In this document: piece after piece, positions 1 to 9,478 of the stretch
Position numbering within the stretch: the stretch's first letter is position 1
Layout of the letters: each line of letters opens with the position of its first letter
Assembly: GCF_003340555.1 (NCBI RefSeq)
Contig: NZ_QPLJ01000004.1
Location: forward strand, 1 to 64,000
From: Jannaschia formosa
GTDB taxonomy: Bacteria; Pseudomonadota; Alphaproteobacteria; Rhodobacterales; Rhodobacteraceae
Length of the DNA stretch: 64,000 nucleotides
Direction of reading: 5' to 3'
Program-made: the position numbers and the translations under genes
Notes under the pieces: generated by a model
What the model was told of the DNA's origin: nothing
Database searches by the model: none
Seen by the model: only the letters and a program-made list of their open reading frames with translations

Positions 1-802
1 CAATGATCACGGGGCGCATATGAAGGCCACTGATGCTGGTGTAGACGCCGCTCGTGGCTTGCGGCAGCCTATCTCGGAAGAGTTCATGATCGGTAAGCTG
101 CATGCCGTAAAAGTCGGGGAGTGGCGGCACGCTGGCGATCAAGGTGCTGTCGACGTGCAGCAGGGCTATGGTGTCGAATTCCCGCAGTTGCAGAAGTTGG
201 AATGTCTGCTCTACAAAGCTTGGCTCGACCGCCGCTACGGCAATGCCGGCAAAGCTGCCATCTACAGATTCGATCCGTCGGACGACCGGCACAAACCAGC
301 CCCCAGTTGTCCTCGACTGGACGGGACGTCCCACGAACAGGCCTATTGTCGGGTCGTCACGAAGGATCTGAAAGTATCGCCGGTCGGCCAGCGACACGCG
401 CGGCGCGTCCGGTTGGGACGTATGGGTCGCATAGCCATCTGGTCCGACAACGTAGAGGCTGCGCACAAAATCAAGTTGTTCGCTAAGTCGGATCAGATAG
501 GAGGCGAATTCGCGGTCGCCCTCAGGTGGCCTCGTGCGTTCCAGCATGGTCACCATCGACAAGAGCGCCGCATCCGTCCCGCGCAGCGCGAGCCGCGTGT
601 GTTCTGTGAGCAGCGTTGTCAGATTGCCGGCCGTGGTGCGCGCGTCGTTCAGAGCATATCGAAAGGATTGCGCCAGGACGAGCGCAGACGCGACGACCAC
701 GAAGCACACAACGATCGCCGCTTCGAGTCTCGGGCGCCGCGACGAGTTTGGCAGCCAAGCGCGCCATCGTTGGGACGAAGGAGACGCCTCAAAATCCGTC
801 AT
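1..802 (-). CDS. Membrane sensor protein with periplasmic Cache-like domain (partial, C-terminus off window)
   Basis: Reads from an ATG at 802 leftwards off the window edge, giving at least 267 residues. A TGAGGA ribosome site lies about 8 bases upstream. Residues 1-26 are basic and cytoplasmic, 27-44 form one membrane helix, and the rest is a soluble region with a PDC/dCache-like pattern: a long first helix, then phrases such as LYVVGPDG, DRRYFQIL and GLFVGRPVQ. This is the usual input half of a histidine kinase, diguanylate cyclase or chemoreceptor, so the missing part probably holds the output domain. Base composition and codon choice (ATA, CTT, TTT, GTA) are clearly less GC-rich than in all genes to the right, which hints at transfer. 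The Cache call is from pattern only; the output domain is unknown. Confidence 0.7.
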   Translation of the reverse strand, partial: MTDFEASPSSQRWRAWLPNSSRRPRLEAAIVVCFVVVASALVLAQSFRYALNDARTTAGNLTTLLTEHTRLALRGTDAALLSMVTMLERTRPPEGDREFASYLIRLSEQLDFVRSLYVVGPDGYATHTSQPDAPRVSLADRRYFQILRDDPTIGLFVGRPVQSRTTGGWFVPVVRRIESVDGSFAGIAVAAVEPSFVEQTFQLLQLREFDTIALLHVDSTLIASVPPLPDFYGMQLTDHELFRDRLPQATSGVYTSISGLHMRPVII

Positions 803-1343
803 CTAATCGATCCTCAGTCGATGCCCGATCGAAGACGCTCTTTGCACCGCATCGGCCGGGAGAATCATCGCTGCAAGTGGATTGACTGAGAGACACCGGC
901 GACATGCTACCCAACATCAGCCCCATCTGTGCGCACTCCTGCTCGGCCACCATACGGCACAGTCGCCGGCATGAATATGGTCTGAGAGGAAGCTCATCAC
1001 ATCCCTGCGCGCGGCCGTAGAAACCATGGTGTCAGCCGAAACGGCGACCCTGTAAAGAAGAGTGTCGTCCAGCCGTGCCGGGCCCGAGTGCTACGCCGCT
1101 TACCGGCATCCCATGCATCAGGAAAATGCTGCCCGACGAACGAACGAACGGCCGGTCTGGTGAAGCTGCGGCGCAGCATCGGGAAGGTGGAGCAATGGCG
1201 GCTCTAGGCCGAGAGCGCCGAGTCGCGCTCCGCTGCACGTGCGAACGCGGCGCGGGGCGTCAGGGTCAGTTTGGGCTCGGAGCTGCCATTCGGCAAAGGC
1301 CCATCCCAGTCTGCGGGAGATGGCAGGAACATCCGGAGCCCGA
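803..1343. other. 541-base stretch with no recognisable gene
   Basis: No reading frame here on either strand has a product I recognise or a convincing ribosome site. A short GAAC-type tandem repeat lies at about 1134-1151. The stretch separates the lower-GC sensor gene from the high-GC core genes. It may be decayed mobile or acquired DNA, but no transposase motif, terminal repeat or target duplication is visible. Confidence 0.4.
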
Positions 1344-1739
1344 TCAGGGCCGCCGCGCCACCATGTCGATCTCGACCAGGGCGCCGACAGCCAGCGCCGT
1401 CACCCCGATGCAGGTGCGGGCGGGCAGGCGGCCCTTGGCGAAGTAGCCGGCATAGACGAGGTTCATGGCGGCGTAGTCGCGTTCGAACTCGGTGAGGTAG
1501 ATGCGGGCCTGAACGACATGCTCCAGCCCGAGGCCGAGGCCGTCCAGCACCAGCGTGAGGTTGTCCATGACGCGGGCCGTCTGCGCCTCGACGCCCTCGG
1601 GCAGGGGGCGGTCGGGCTCTCCGGGCCAGGTCGGCATCTGGCCGGTCAGGAAGACCCAGCCGTCGAGTTCGGTCGCGTGGCTGAAGGTGGCGACGGGCTG
1701 CGGCGCGGCGGCGATCATGTGGAAGTCGGGCAGGGGCAT
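1344..1739 (-). CDS. ridA: RidA-family enamine/imine deaminase
   Basis: 131 residues, the normal length for the RidA (YjgF/UK114) family. These cytosolic trimers hydrolyse reactive enamines such as 2-aminoacrylate made by PLP enzymes, protecting other PLP enzymes. The diagnostic PARTCIGV segment is present with the substrate-carboxylate-binding arginine at position 108, and a glutamate at 123 matches the conserved catalytic-site glutamate. The family start and the GWVFLTGQ core strand are intact. It stands alone on the minus strand, 54 bases past the start-distal end of nothing related, so no operon partner is evident. Members of the wider family can have other hydrolytic substrates, so the physiological substrate is inferred. 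Confidence 0.9.
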   Translation of the reverse strand: MPLPDFHMIAAAPQPVATFSHATELDGWVFLTGQMPTWPGEPDRPLPEGVEAQTARVMDNLTLVLDGLGLGLEHVVQARIYLTEFERDYAAMNLVYAGYFAKGRLPARTCIGVTALAVGALVEIDMVARRP

Positions 1740-1793
1740 GCGGCTCTCCGGTGGGTGGGGTCGCCCCAGCCTGACCGGGATCGCGCGCGGGCG

Positions 1794-2483
1794 CTACTGC
1801 GCGGTGACGCTCACGTCGTCGATGGCGTAGAATTCCCCGGTCGTAGCCTGCGCGGTGCGCGAGGCGATGCCGAGGACGAGCTCCCGCTCCGGGTCGTCGA
1901 CCGTGATCGTGTAGGTCGCGCGGCTGTCATGGCCGTGACCGCCCGAACCCATCGGCTCGTTGGCATAGTGCTGCGCGACCGAGATCGTGACGCCCGGGAT
2001 CTCGTGGTCGGTCAGCGTGATCCGCCCGTGGTTGTCGCTGTAGAGCGCGACCTCCTCACCGTCGATCAGGATGGCGGCCGGCTCGCCGCTGAGGTCATCG
2101 GCGCCGATCAGGTCGAAGGTTATGGTCGTGCGCGAGGCGCTCTCGGGCACGTCGACCAGCAGGTCGGCGGTCTCGTTCGGGCCGATCTGGAGGACCTCGC
2201 CGAAGCCCGCGAGCGTCACCACCCGGCCGCCGGACCAGCCCTCGGGGCCGTTCGAGAAGTCGGTCCCGAACAGCGCGCCGAGCCGCGCGAAGCTGGTGCG
2301 GATCAGGGTGCCCTCCATCGCGGCCCGCGTGTCCGTCGAGAGGTCCTGGAGCCCGAGCCGGATGACGGCCATCACCGCGAGCCCGAGGCCCACCAGCGCG
2401 GAGGTCAGCACGACCCAGTCGACCGCGATCGCGCCGGATTCGGCGCGCAGGAAGCCGTCAGCAGGGGCGAGGGCATGAGCCAT
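1794..2483 (-). CDS. Hypothetical single-pass protein with Flp-pilin-like N-terminus
   Basis: 229 residues from the ATG at 2483; an in-frame ATG at 2498 would add five residues and neither has a strong ribosome site. Near the N-terminus the phrase ESGAIAVDWVVLTSALVGLG is followed by more hydrophobic residues. This resembles the processing region and helix of Flp/TadE-type pilins, with a conserved Glu at the +5-like position after a Gly/Ala run. The remaining 180 residues are soluble and rich in Asp, Thr and Val, with a beta-sandwich look, and contain a GSGGHGHDSR loop. A secreted, membrane-anchored or pilus-associated protein is inferred. No tad/cpa gene lies nearby. The family is unnamed to me. 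Confidence 0.65.
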   Translation of the reverse strand: MAHALAPADGFLRAESGAIAVDWVVLTSALVGLGLAVMAVIRLGLQDLSTDTRAAMEGTLIRTSFARLGALFGTDFSNGPEGWSGGRVVTLAGFGEVLQIGPNETADLLVDVPESASRTTITFDLIGADDLSGEPAAILIDGEEVALYSDNHGRITLTDHEIPGVTISVAQHYANEPMGSGGHGHDSRATYTITVDDPERELVLGIASRTAQATTGEFYAIDDVSVTAQ

Positions 2484-2530
2484 GACCCCAGGTTGCATGG
2501 AATTCGGGTCGAATTGAGGCGGCGCGGCCC

Positions 2531-4230
<1,700 letters not shown>

Positions 4231-4327
4231 GGGCGTTTTCGGGAAGATTTCGGGTGCACGGAGGGCGATCTCGGGCCTAGGCTGAACGGTGACTCGCGCC
4301 GGGGGGCGCGGGATTACGGGGGCCGTC

Positions 4328-5764
4328 ATGTTCGATTTCGCGATTCTTCAGAAGGGAGCCGCCGTTCTGGCGGCGGGGCTGGTCCTGACCGGGGAGGGGC
4401 TTGCCGCCACCTTCGATCCGGTGGGGGTGGGTGCGCCGGTTTCGACGGTCCAGCCATCGCTGGCGCTGACGCCGATCGTGCGGGTGGACGGCCTCTTCAA
4501 CGACTTGGGGACGGTCAAGTTCTTCGCGGGCAATTTCGTGCCGATCGGCTGGGCGGCGGCCGACGGGAGCGTGCTGCCCATCGACGGCAACGAGGCGCTG
4601 TTCTCCACCATGGGCACCACCTATGGCGGGGACGGCGTGACGACCTTCAGGCTGCCGGACCTGCGCGGGCGGGCGGCTGTCGGGATCGGGCAGGGGCCTG
4701 GCCTGAGCGATGTCTCGCCGGGCGAATTTCTCGGCGTCGAAGACGTTGTCCTGGGCGAGGCGAACATGCCTGCCCACGCGCATCTCTCGGCCGACGGGCT
4801 GCTGAGCACCCAGACCGGCGGGGGGGCGGCCTTCGAGAATCGCCAGCCCGGGCTTGGGCTCGATTTCGAGGTCACGCAGTTCGGTATCTATCCGACCCGC
4901 GACTCTTTCGACAGAAGCGCCGAGAACACGTTTGGATTCGTGACGATGGATGCGGCGCTCCGCTCCATCGAGGATCCTGACCAGCTTCCGGCGAGCGGGC
5001 AGTTGCTGTCGATCGGCCAGAACCAGGCGCTCTTCTCGCTGCTCGGAACGGCCTATGGCGGGGATGGCAGGACCACCTTCGGCCTTCCCGATCTTCGCGG
5101 GCGCATCGTGACCGGGACCGGGGGGGCGTCCACGGATCCTCTCGGCTTTCGGACCGGAGCGGAGGACGTCACCCTGACCGGGGCGTCCATGCCGGCCCAC
5201 GCCCATGGGGACGCGCCGGGGCCCACATCGATTGCGGGCGGCGGGTTGCCCGTCTCGAACGAGCAACCCAGCCTTACGCTCAACTACCTGATCGCGACGG
5301 AAGGGATCTTTCCGTCGCGCAGCCTGATTGCCGGGGACGGATCGGACCTTCTGGCCAGAAGCACCGATCCGGACTTTCCGTTCCTGGGCGAGATCGCGCT
5401 GTTCGCCGGAAATTTCGTGCCTCGCGGTTTCGCGCTTGCGGATGGCTCGCTGTTGCCTATCGCGTCGAATGCCGCGCTCTTCTCGATCCTCGGGACGAAC
5501 TTTGGCGGGGACGGGAAGACGACTTTCGCGCTGCCGGATCTTCAGGACCGCGTTGCCATCGGCGCCGGGCAGGGGCCGGGGCTCAGTCTCTATTCGCTGG
5601 GGCAGAGGGTCGGCTCGGCCAATCTGAACCTGACTGCGGCAAACCTGCCGGCGCATACCCATTCGGTCGAGCGGATGGCGCCGATCCCTTTGCCGGCGGG
5701 ACTTCTGCTGCTGATGGGAGCTGTCGGGATGCTCGCAGGGCTTCGTCGCGTCGGGAGGGGCTGA
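4328..5764 (+). CDS. Exported protein with three phage tail-collar repeats and a VPLPA-CTERM-like tail
   Basis: 478 residues from the ATG at 4328, preceded by a G-rich ribosome site. Residues 1-24 are a signal peptide ending GEGLAA. The body repeats one unit three times, each opening with a phrase like VKFFAGNFVPIGWA or IALFAGNFVPRGFA. Each unit continues with a DGS(V/L)LPI element, then TTYGGDG-TTF-LPDLRGR, and closes with MPAHAH or LPAHTH. This is the phage Tail Collar / MdpB (microcystin-dependent protein) fold. The C-terminus reads PIPLPAGLLLLMGAVGML followed by a short Arg/Gly tail, the pattern of VPLPA-CTERM sorting signals in Rhodobacterales. An exosortase-processed surface or matrix protein is inferred. 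No other phage gene is nearby, so it is not a prophage tail gene here. Confidence 0.8.
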   Translation: MFDFAILQKGAAVLAAGLVLTGEGLAATFDPVGVGAPVSTVQPSLALTPIVRVDGLFNDLGTVKFFAGNFVPIGWAAADGSVLPIDGNEALFSTMGTTYGGDGVTTFRLPDLRGRAAVGIGQGPGLSDVSPGEFLGVEDVVLGEANMPAHAHLSADGLLSTQTGGGAAFENRQPGLGLDFEVTQFGIYPTRDSFDRSAENTFGFVTMDAALRSIEDPDQLPASGQLLSIGQNQALFSLLGTAYGGDGRTTFGLPDLRGRIVTGTGGASTDPLGFRTGAEDVTLTGASMPAHAHGDAPGPTSIAGGGLPVSNEQPSLTLNYLIATEGIFPSRSLIAGDGSDLLARSTDPDFPFLGEIALFAGNFVPRGFALADGSLLPIASNAALFSILGTNFGGDGKTTFALPDLQDRVAIGAGQGPGLSLYSLGQRVGSANLNLTAANLPAHTHSVERMAPIPLPAGLLLLMGAVGMLAGLRRVGRG

Positions 5765-5905
5765 GCGGCGGAGGGCGCACGCCCTCGGGACAAGGCGGAT
5801 ATGCACGGCTGTCAACTTGAACTCTGCCAAGCCGCGGGCTAGGCGCGCGGCACCCCGTGCCGGTCGCTGGCCCGTCCGTGCCGCATTTCAGAGAACGAGC
5901 TGTCG

Positions 5906-7624
5906 ATGTCGCTGCAATACTCCAACCTCGCCCCCGTCCCCGAACTGTTCGTCAGCCCCGAAAGCGCGCAGAAGCTGAAGATGGAGGCGGCGGACCTGCC
6001 GTCCTGGGACCTGACGGCGCGCCAGGTCTGCGATCTGGAGCTGCTGATGAACGGCGGCTTCGCGCCGCTCAAGGGCTTCCTGGATCAGGACGACTACGAG
6101 GGCGTGGTCGAGAACATGCGGCTGGCCGACGGCACGCTGTGGCCGATCCCAATTGCCCTGGACGTGTCCGAGAAGTTCGCCGAGGGCATCTCGGAAGGTC
6201 AGGACATCGCGCTGCGCGACCCCGAAGGCGTGATCCTCGCCATCCTGTCGGTCGCGTCCAAGTACAGCCCCGACAAGGCGCGCGAGGCCGAGAAGGTGTT
6301 CGGTGCCGACGACCTGGCGCATCCGGCGGTGAACTACCTGCACAACGTCGCGGGCCCCGTCTATCTGGGCGGCCCGATCACCGGCATCCAGCAGCCGGTC
6401 CATTACGACTTCCGCGCCCGCCGCGACACGCCGAACGAGTTGCGCGCCTATTTTCGCAAGCTGGGCTGGCGCAAGGTTGTCGCCTTCCAGACGCGCAACC
6501 CGCTGCACCGCGCGCATCAGGAGTTGACGTTCCGCGCGGCGCGCGAGGCGCAGGCCAACCTGCTGATCCACCCGGTCGTCGGCCTGACCAAGCCCGGCGA
6601 TGTCGACCATTTCACCCGCGTGCGCTGCTACGAGGCGGTGCTCGACAAGTACCCGGCCGCGACCACGACGATGTCGCTGCTCAACCTGGCGATGCGCATG
6701 GCCGGCCCGCGCGAGGCGGTCTGGCACGGCATCATCCGCCGCAACCACGGCTGCACCCACATGATCGTCGGCCGCGACCACGCGGGCCCCGGCAAGAACA
6801 GCCAGGGCGAGGATTTCTACGGCCCCTACGACGCGCAGGACCTGTTCCGCCAGCACCAGGACGAGATCGGCTGCGAGATGGTCGACTTCAAGCAGATGGT
6901 CTATGTGCAGGAGCGGGCGCAATACGAGCCCGAGGGCGAGATCGAGGATCGCGAGAACGTCACCATCCTCAACATCTCCGGCACCGAGCTGCGCCGCCGC
7001 CTGCGCGAAGGGCTGGAGATCCCGGAATGGTTCTCCTTCCCCGAGGTCGTGGCCGAGCTGCGCCGCACCTCGCCGCCGCGCGCGCAGCAGGGCTTCACCG
7101 TGTTCTTCACCGGGCTCTCTGGCTCGGGCAAGTCGACCATCGCCAACGCGATGATGGTCAAGCTGATGGAGATGGGCGGCCGTCCGGTGACGCTGCTCGA
7201 CGGCGACGTGGTGCGCAAGCATCTCTCGTCGGAGCTGACCTTCTCGAAGGAGCATCGCGACATCAACATCCGCCGGATCGGCTATGTCGCCTCCGAGATC
7301 ACCAAGAACGGCGGCATCGCGATCTGCGCGCCGATCGCGCCCTATACCGCGACGCGGCGGGCGGCGCGCGAGATGATCGAAGCCTATGGCGCCTTCGTCG
7401 AGGTGCATGTCGCCACCTCGCTGGAGGAATGCGAGCGCCGCGACCGCAAGGGGCTCTACAAGCTGGCGCGGGCGGGCAAGATTCCGGAATTCACCGGCAT
7501 CTCCGACCCCTACGAGGCGCCGACCGATCCCGAGCTGCGGGTCGACACCGAAGGGCAGGACGTCGATTTCTGCGCCCAGCAGGTGCTGCTGAAGCTCGAG
7601 GCGATGGGGCTGATCAACGGCTGA
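5906..7624 (+). CDS. sat-cysC: Bifunctional sulfate adenylyltransferase / APS kinase
   Basis: 572 residues. It converts sulfate and ATP to adenylylsulfate and then phosphorylates that to PAPS, entering sulfate assimilation or sulfation. Residues 1-385 are a Sat-type (homodimeric, not CysDN) ATP sulfurylase with the active-site motifs QTRNPLHRAH and IVGRDHAGPG. Residues about 395-572 are APS kinase with the P-loop GLSGSGKST, DGDVVRKHL and the lid segment GLYKLARAGKI. The fusion order is the one common in alphaproteobacteria. It sits alone, with a weak hairpin terminator behind it; the other cys genes are outside the window. Function is clear from motifs in both halves. Confidence 0.97.
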   Translation: MSLQYSNLAPVPELFVSPESAQKLKMEAADLPSWDLTARQVCDLELLMNGGFAPLKGFLDQDDYEGVVENMRLADGTLWPIPIALDVSEKFAEGISEGQDIALRDPEGVILAILSVASKYSPDKAREAEKVFGADDLAHPAVNYLHNVAGPVYLGGPITGIQQPVHYDFRARRDTPNELRAYFRKLGWRKVVAFQTRNPLHRAHQELTFRAAREAQANLLIHPVVGLTKPGDVDHFTRVRCYEAVLDKYPAATTTMSLLNLAMRMAGPREAVWHGIIRRNHGCTHMIVGRDHAGPGKNSQGEDFYGPYDAQDLFRQHQDEIGCEMVDFKQMVYVQERAQYEPEGEIEDRENVTILNISGTELRRRLREGLEIPEWFSFPEVVAELRRTSPPRAQQGFTVFFTGLSGSGKSTIANAMMVKLMEMGGRPVTLLDGDVVRKHLSSELTFSKEHRDINIRRIGYVASEITKNGGIAICAPIAPYTATRRAAREMIEAYGAFVEVHVATSLEECERRDRKGLYKLARAGKIPEFTGISDPYEAPTDPELRVDTEGQDVDFCAQQVLLKLEAMGLING

Positions 7625-7714
7625 TATGCGCCCGCGGGCGGCCCGGCGCCGAGGCGTCCCGGGCCGCCCGCTTCCGGCGGGCGTAGCCTCGCCTGCGGCA
7701 CGTAGACGACAGAT

Positions 7715-7734
7715 CCGAAGTTTTCGGCATTTTT
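7715..7734 (+). terminator. Weak intrinsic terminator after sat-cysC
   Basis: CCGAA-GTT-TTCGG hairpin followed by CA and five T, 90 bases after the sat-cysC stop. Stem is only five pairs, so strength is uncertain. Confidence 0.45.
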
Positions 7735-7736
7735 CC

Positions 7737-7761
7737 GGAACCGGACCCGGGCTCGCCGGTT
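7737..7761 (+). promoter_or_regulatory. Possible EcfG-type (general stress) promoter
   Basis: GGAAC at 7737-7741 and GTT at 7759-7761 are separated by 17 bases. This matches the alphaproteobacterial EcfG pattern GGAAC-N16/17-CGTT except for G in place of C before GTT. It lies about 108 bases upstream of the receiver-protein gene. Inference only. Confidence 0.3.
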
Positions 7762-7868
7762 CGAGTCCTGTATGGAAACCAGCACGCCGCATGGCCGTCC
7801 TCTTGACGTGTGCCATCGGGCTCTACCATCTTCGTGTTGAGGCCCTCAATCGGGACCGGAAGGTTGTT

Positions 7869-8273
7869 ATGTTGGATGATATGAAGATCCTCATCGTCGA
7901 GGATGAAGCCATCGTCGGTCTCGACCTGTCGATGATCCTGGAAGAGAGCGGCGCGGACGTGCTGGGCCCCTGCGGCACCGTCGAGGACGCCTTCGCCGCC
8001 GTCGATCCCTCGATCGACGCGGCAATCCTCGATGTCGATCTTCATGGCCGTTCGGTCTTCCCCGTCGCGGACCGGCTCCGCGAGAACGGCACGCCGTTCA
8101 TCTTCCATACCGGCCGCTACGACGTCGCCGCGCTCAGCGCGCGTTACGGCGATGTGGTTGTGCTGTCCAAGCCCGCCGGCGAGCGCGCTATCGTCAAGGT
8201 CCTCTCGGAGTTGCGGGCCGCGCATTGGGCGGGCGGGCGGGAAGGGCCTGCCGCCATCTCCGCCGACCTCTGA
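7869..8273 (+). CDS. Single-domain response regulator (receiver only)
   Basis: 134 residues from the ATG at 7869, with GGAAGG six bases upstream. A second ATG four codons on is also possible. The whole protein is one CheY-like receiver domain: acidic pair EDE at 11-13, phosphoacceptor Asp55 in AILDVDLHG, the Thr in HTGR and Lys in the SKPAG motif. The C-terminus is a short Ala/Gly tail with no DNA-binding or enzyme domain. Such proteins act by protein-protein contact, as phosphate sinks, or in stress phosphorelays. No cognate kinase is adjacent; a hybrid kinase lies 37 kb away. Role unknown beyond phosphotransfer. Confidence 0.9.
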   Translation: MLDDMKILIVEDEAIVGLDLSMILEESGADVLGPCGTVEDAFAAVDPSIDAAILDVDLHGRSVFPVADRLRENGTPFIFHTGRYDVAALSARYGDVVVLSKPAGERAIVKVLSELRAAHWAGGREGPAAISADL

Positions 8274-8333
8274 CACCGTCGCCCCGCGTCGGGCGACTTC
8301 CCTCTCCGACCCTGATTCCGCCTGAACGAAAAC

Positions 8334-8355
8334 GGCCGCCACTTCCGTGGCGGCC
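8334..8355. terminator. Bidirectional intrinsic terminator
   Basis: Perfect nine-pair stem GGCCGCCAC / GTGGCGGCC with a TTCC loop, between the convergent receiver gene and DUF1150. On the minus strand it runs into GTTTTCGTT, and on the plus strand into a T-rich CGTTTCCTTT after a short spacer. Confidence 0.8.
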
Positions 8356-8390
8356 ATGGCTCGTTTCCTTTGGCGCGGTCGGGCGCCTCC

Positions 8391-8618
8391 TCAGTGCACG
8401 CTGACGGGGGTCAGGTCGTTCTGGCGCGCCAGGTTGAAGGCGAGCGCCCGGTCGCCAACCAGGGCGACCTGCTCGCCATCCTCGCGATGGACGGCATAGA
8501 GCATCTCCAGCCCGCCTTCCTCGGCCTCGCGGCGGACGTCCCGCGGCAGGTCGCGCATCTCGACGCGCCTGACATAGACAAGTGTTCCCATGGTCGTGTC
8601 GAACTGCTGATGGGCCAT
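8391..8618 (-). CDS. DUF1150 family protein
   Basis: 75 residues. The ATG at 8618 shares its A with the TGA stop of the hsp20 gene (TGATG), so translation is coupled. A GTG one codon upstream is the alternative. The phrases VYVRRVEMRDLP, LYAVHREDGEQVALV, and the closing LARQNDLTPVSVH are those of the DUF1150 family, found in alphaproteobacteria and often beside small heat-shock genes. No catalytic motif or membrane segment is visible. Function is unknown; co-transcription with hsp20 points to protein quality control. A strong terminator follows. Confidence 0.88.
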   Translation of the reverse strand: MAHQQFDTTMGTLVYVRRVEMRDLPRDVRREAEEGGLEMLYAVHREDGEQVALVGDRALAFNLARQNDLTPVSVH

Positions 8619-9070
8619 CACGTCTGTCCTTCCATGTCCACGTCTCCGGACGCACCGGAGAGGCCTGTTGATATGCGGATCTGCCGAACAACGTTTTCGG
8701 GGGCGGTCCGGTTCAAATCGATGTGCAGCAGCCCGTTCTCGAGCTGGGCGCCACCGACCTCGACGCCGTCGGCCAGCACGAAGGCGCGCTGGAACTGGCG
8801 CGCGGCGATGCCGCGATGCAGGTAGACCCGCTCGCCCTCTTCGCCGGAACGGCCGCGCACGACGAGCTGCCGGTCCTCGAGCGTGATCGAGAGGTCCGCC
8901 TCGGCGAAGCCGGCCACGGCGAGGGTGATGCGGAAGCCGCTCTCGCCGGTCTGTTCGATGTTGTAGGGGGGGTAGCCGTCGTTACCGGTGCGCGCGGTGC
9001 GTTCCACCAGCCGTTCCAGCTCGTCGAAGCCGAGCAGGTAGGGATGCGTGCCGAAGCTGAGCTTGCTCAT
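8618..9070 (-). CDS. Small heat-shock protein, Hsp20/alpha-crystallin family
   Basis: 150 residues from the ATG at 9070. The cytosolic ATP-independent holdase binds unfolding proteins under heat or oxidative stress. The alpha-crystallin domain covers about residues 35-130: FRITLAVAGFAEADLSITLEDRQLVVRG at the start, and the family closing GLLHIDLNR, followed by a short acidic tail. The N-terminal phrase HPYLLGFDELERLVE is typical of alphaproteobacterial IbpA-like proteins. It heads a two-gene unit with DUF1150. A sigma-32-like promoter and a ROSE-like hairpin lie upstream, so both transcriptional and translational heat control are likely. Confidence 0.95.
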   Translation of the reverse strand: MSKLSFGTHPYLLGFDELERLVERTARTGNDGYPPYNIEQTGESGFRITLAVAGFAEADLSITLEDRQLVVRGRSGEEGERVYLHRGIAARQFQRAFVLADGVEVGGAQLENGLLHIDLNRTAPENVVRQIRISTGLSGASGDVDMEGQT

Positions 9071-9077
9071 GTCGTCC

Positions 9078-9099
9078 GGGTCCTCGTTCAAGCGATCCG
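9078..9099 (-). promoter_or_regulatory. ROSE-like RNA thermometer hairpin covering the hsp20 ribosome site
   Basis: In the transcript TCGCT (9095-9091) faces the AGGA ribosome site (9084-9081) across the loop TGAACG. GG/CC pairs extend the stem, leaving one bulged A, and one G of TCGCT must bulge or pair abnormally. UYGCU opposite AGGA with an odd G is the signature of ROSE thermometers in front of alphaproteobacterial small heat-shock genes. Only the last hairpin was checked by eye. Confidence 0.5.
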
Positions 9100-9143
9100 T
9101 GGGGCGCCGACCCGATCGCGGCATCGGCGTCCCGTCGAAAGGA

Positions 9144-9172
9144 ATGTGGGGCCACGGGCGCGCCGGGACAAG
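9144..9172 (-). promoter_or_regulatory. RpoH (sigma-32)-type promoter of hsp20
   Basis: Read on the minus strand: CTTGTCC, 14 bases, then CCCCACAT. Both boxes and spacing fit the heat-shock sigma consensus (CTTGAAA / CCCCAT-T). The predicted start leaves a leader of roughly 65-70 bases before the ATG. Confidence 0.6.
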
Positions 9173-9193
9173 AGCGATGGTTCCATGCGCCCT

Positions 9194-9221
9194 TTGAAAA
9201 ACGGCGCCCGCGGTGTAGCAA
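9194..9221 (+). promoter_or_regulatory. Candidate sigma-70 promoter for ydcH-purE
   Basis: TTGAAA at 9194-9199, a 16-base spacer, then TAGCAA at 9216-9221, 27 bases before the ydcH ATG. The -10 box is imperfect. Confidence 0.35.
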
Positions 9222-9247
9222 GCGCAGGACCCCGCGCGAGGAGCCGC

Positions 9248-9469
9248 ATGACCAATCCCCCTCAGGAGATGAACCACGAGGACGTGCTGCGCGCGGAACT
9301 CGCGGTGCTGCGGCAGGGTCATCGCGACCTCGACGCCGCCATCCGCGCCTACGAGGAGAGCCTCGCGCCGGACATGCTGGCGGTGCGCCGGCTCAAGCGG
9401 CAGAAGCTGGCGCTCAAGGACCGCATCGCGCGGATCGAGGACGAGCTTACCCCCGACATCATCGCCTGA
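9248..9469 (+). CDS. YdcH family (DUF465) protein
   Basis: 73 residues from the ATG at 9248, which follows GAGGAG. A second ATG seven codons later is possible. The whole protein is a helical hairpin with heptad-like Leu/Ala: ELAVLRQGHRDLDAAI, then LKRQKLALKDRIARIEDEL, the DUF465 hallmark. No enzyme motif. It lies nine bases before purE, so it is probably co-transcribed with purine genes, though the family has no known link to purine metabolism. Function unknown. Confidence 0.88.
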   Translation: MTNPPQEMNHEDVLRAELAVLRQGHRDLDAAIRAYEESLAPDMLAVRRLKRQKLALKDRIARIEDELTPDIIA

Positions 9470-9478
9470 GGCCCGGAC

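Noticed and set aside
7755-7790. GGTTCGAGTCC resembling a tRNA T-arm after sat-cysC
   Set aside because: No acceptor, D-arm or anticodon stem can be built upstream, and the T-stem itself has a mismatch.
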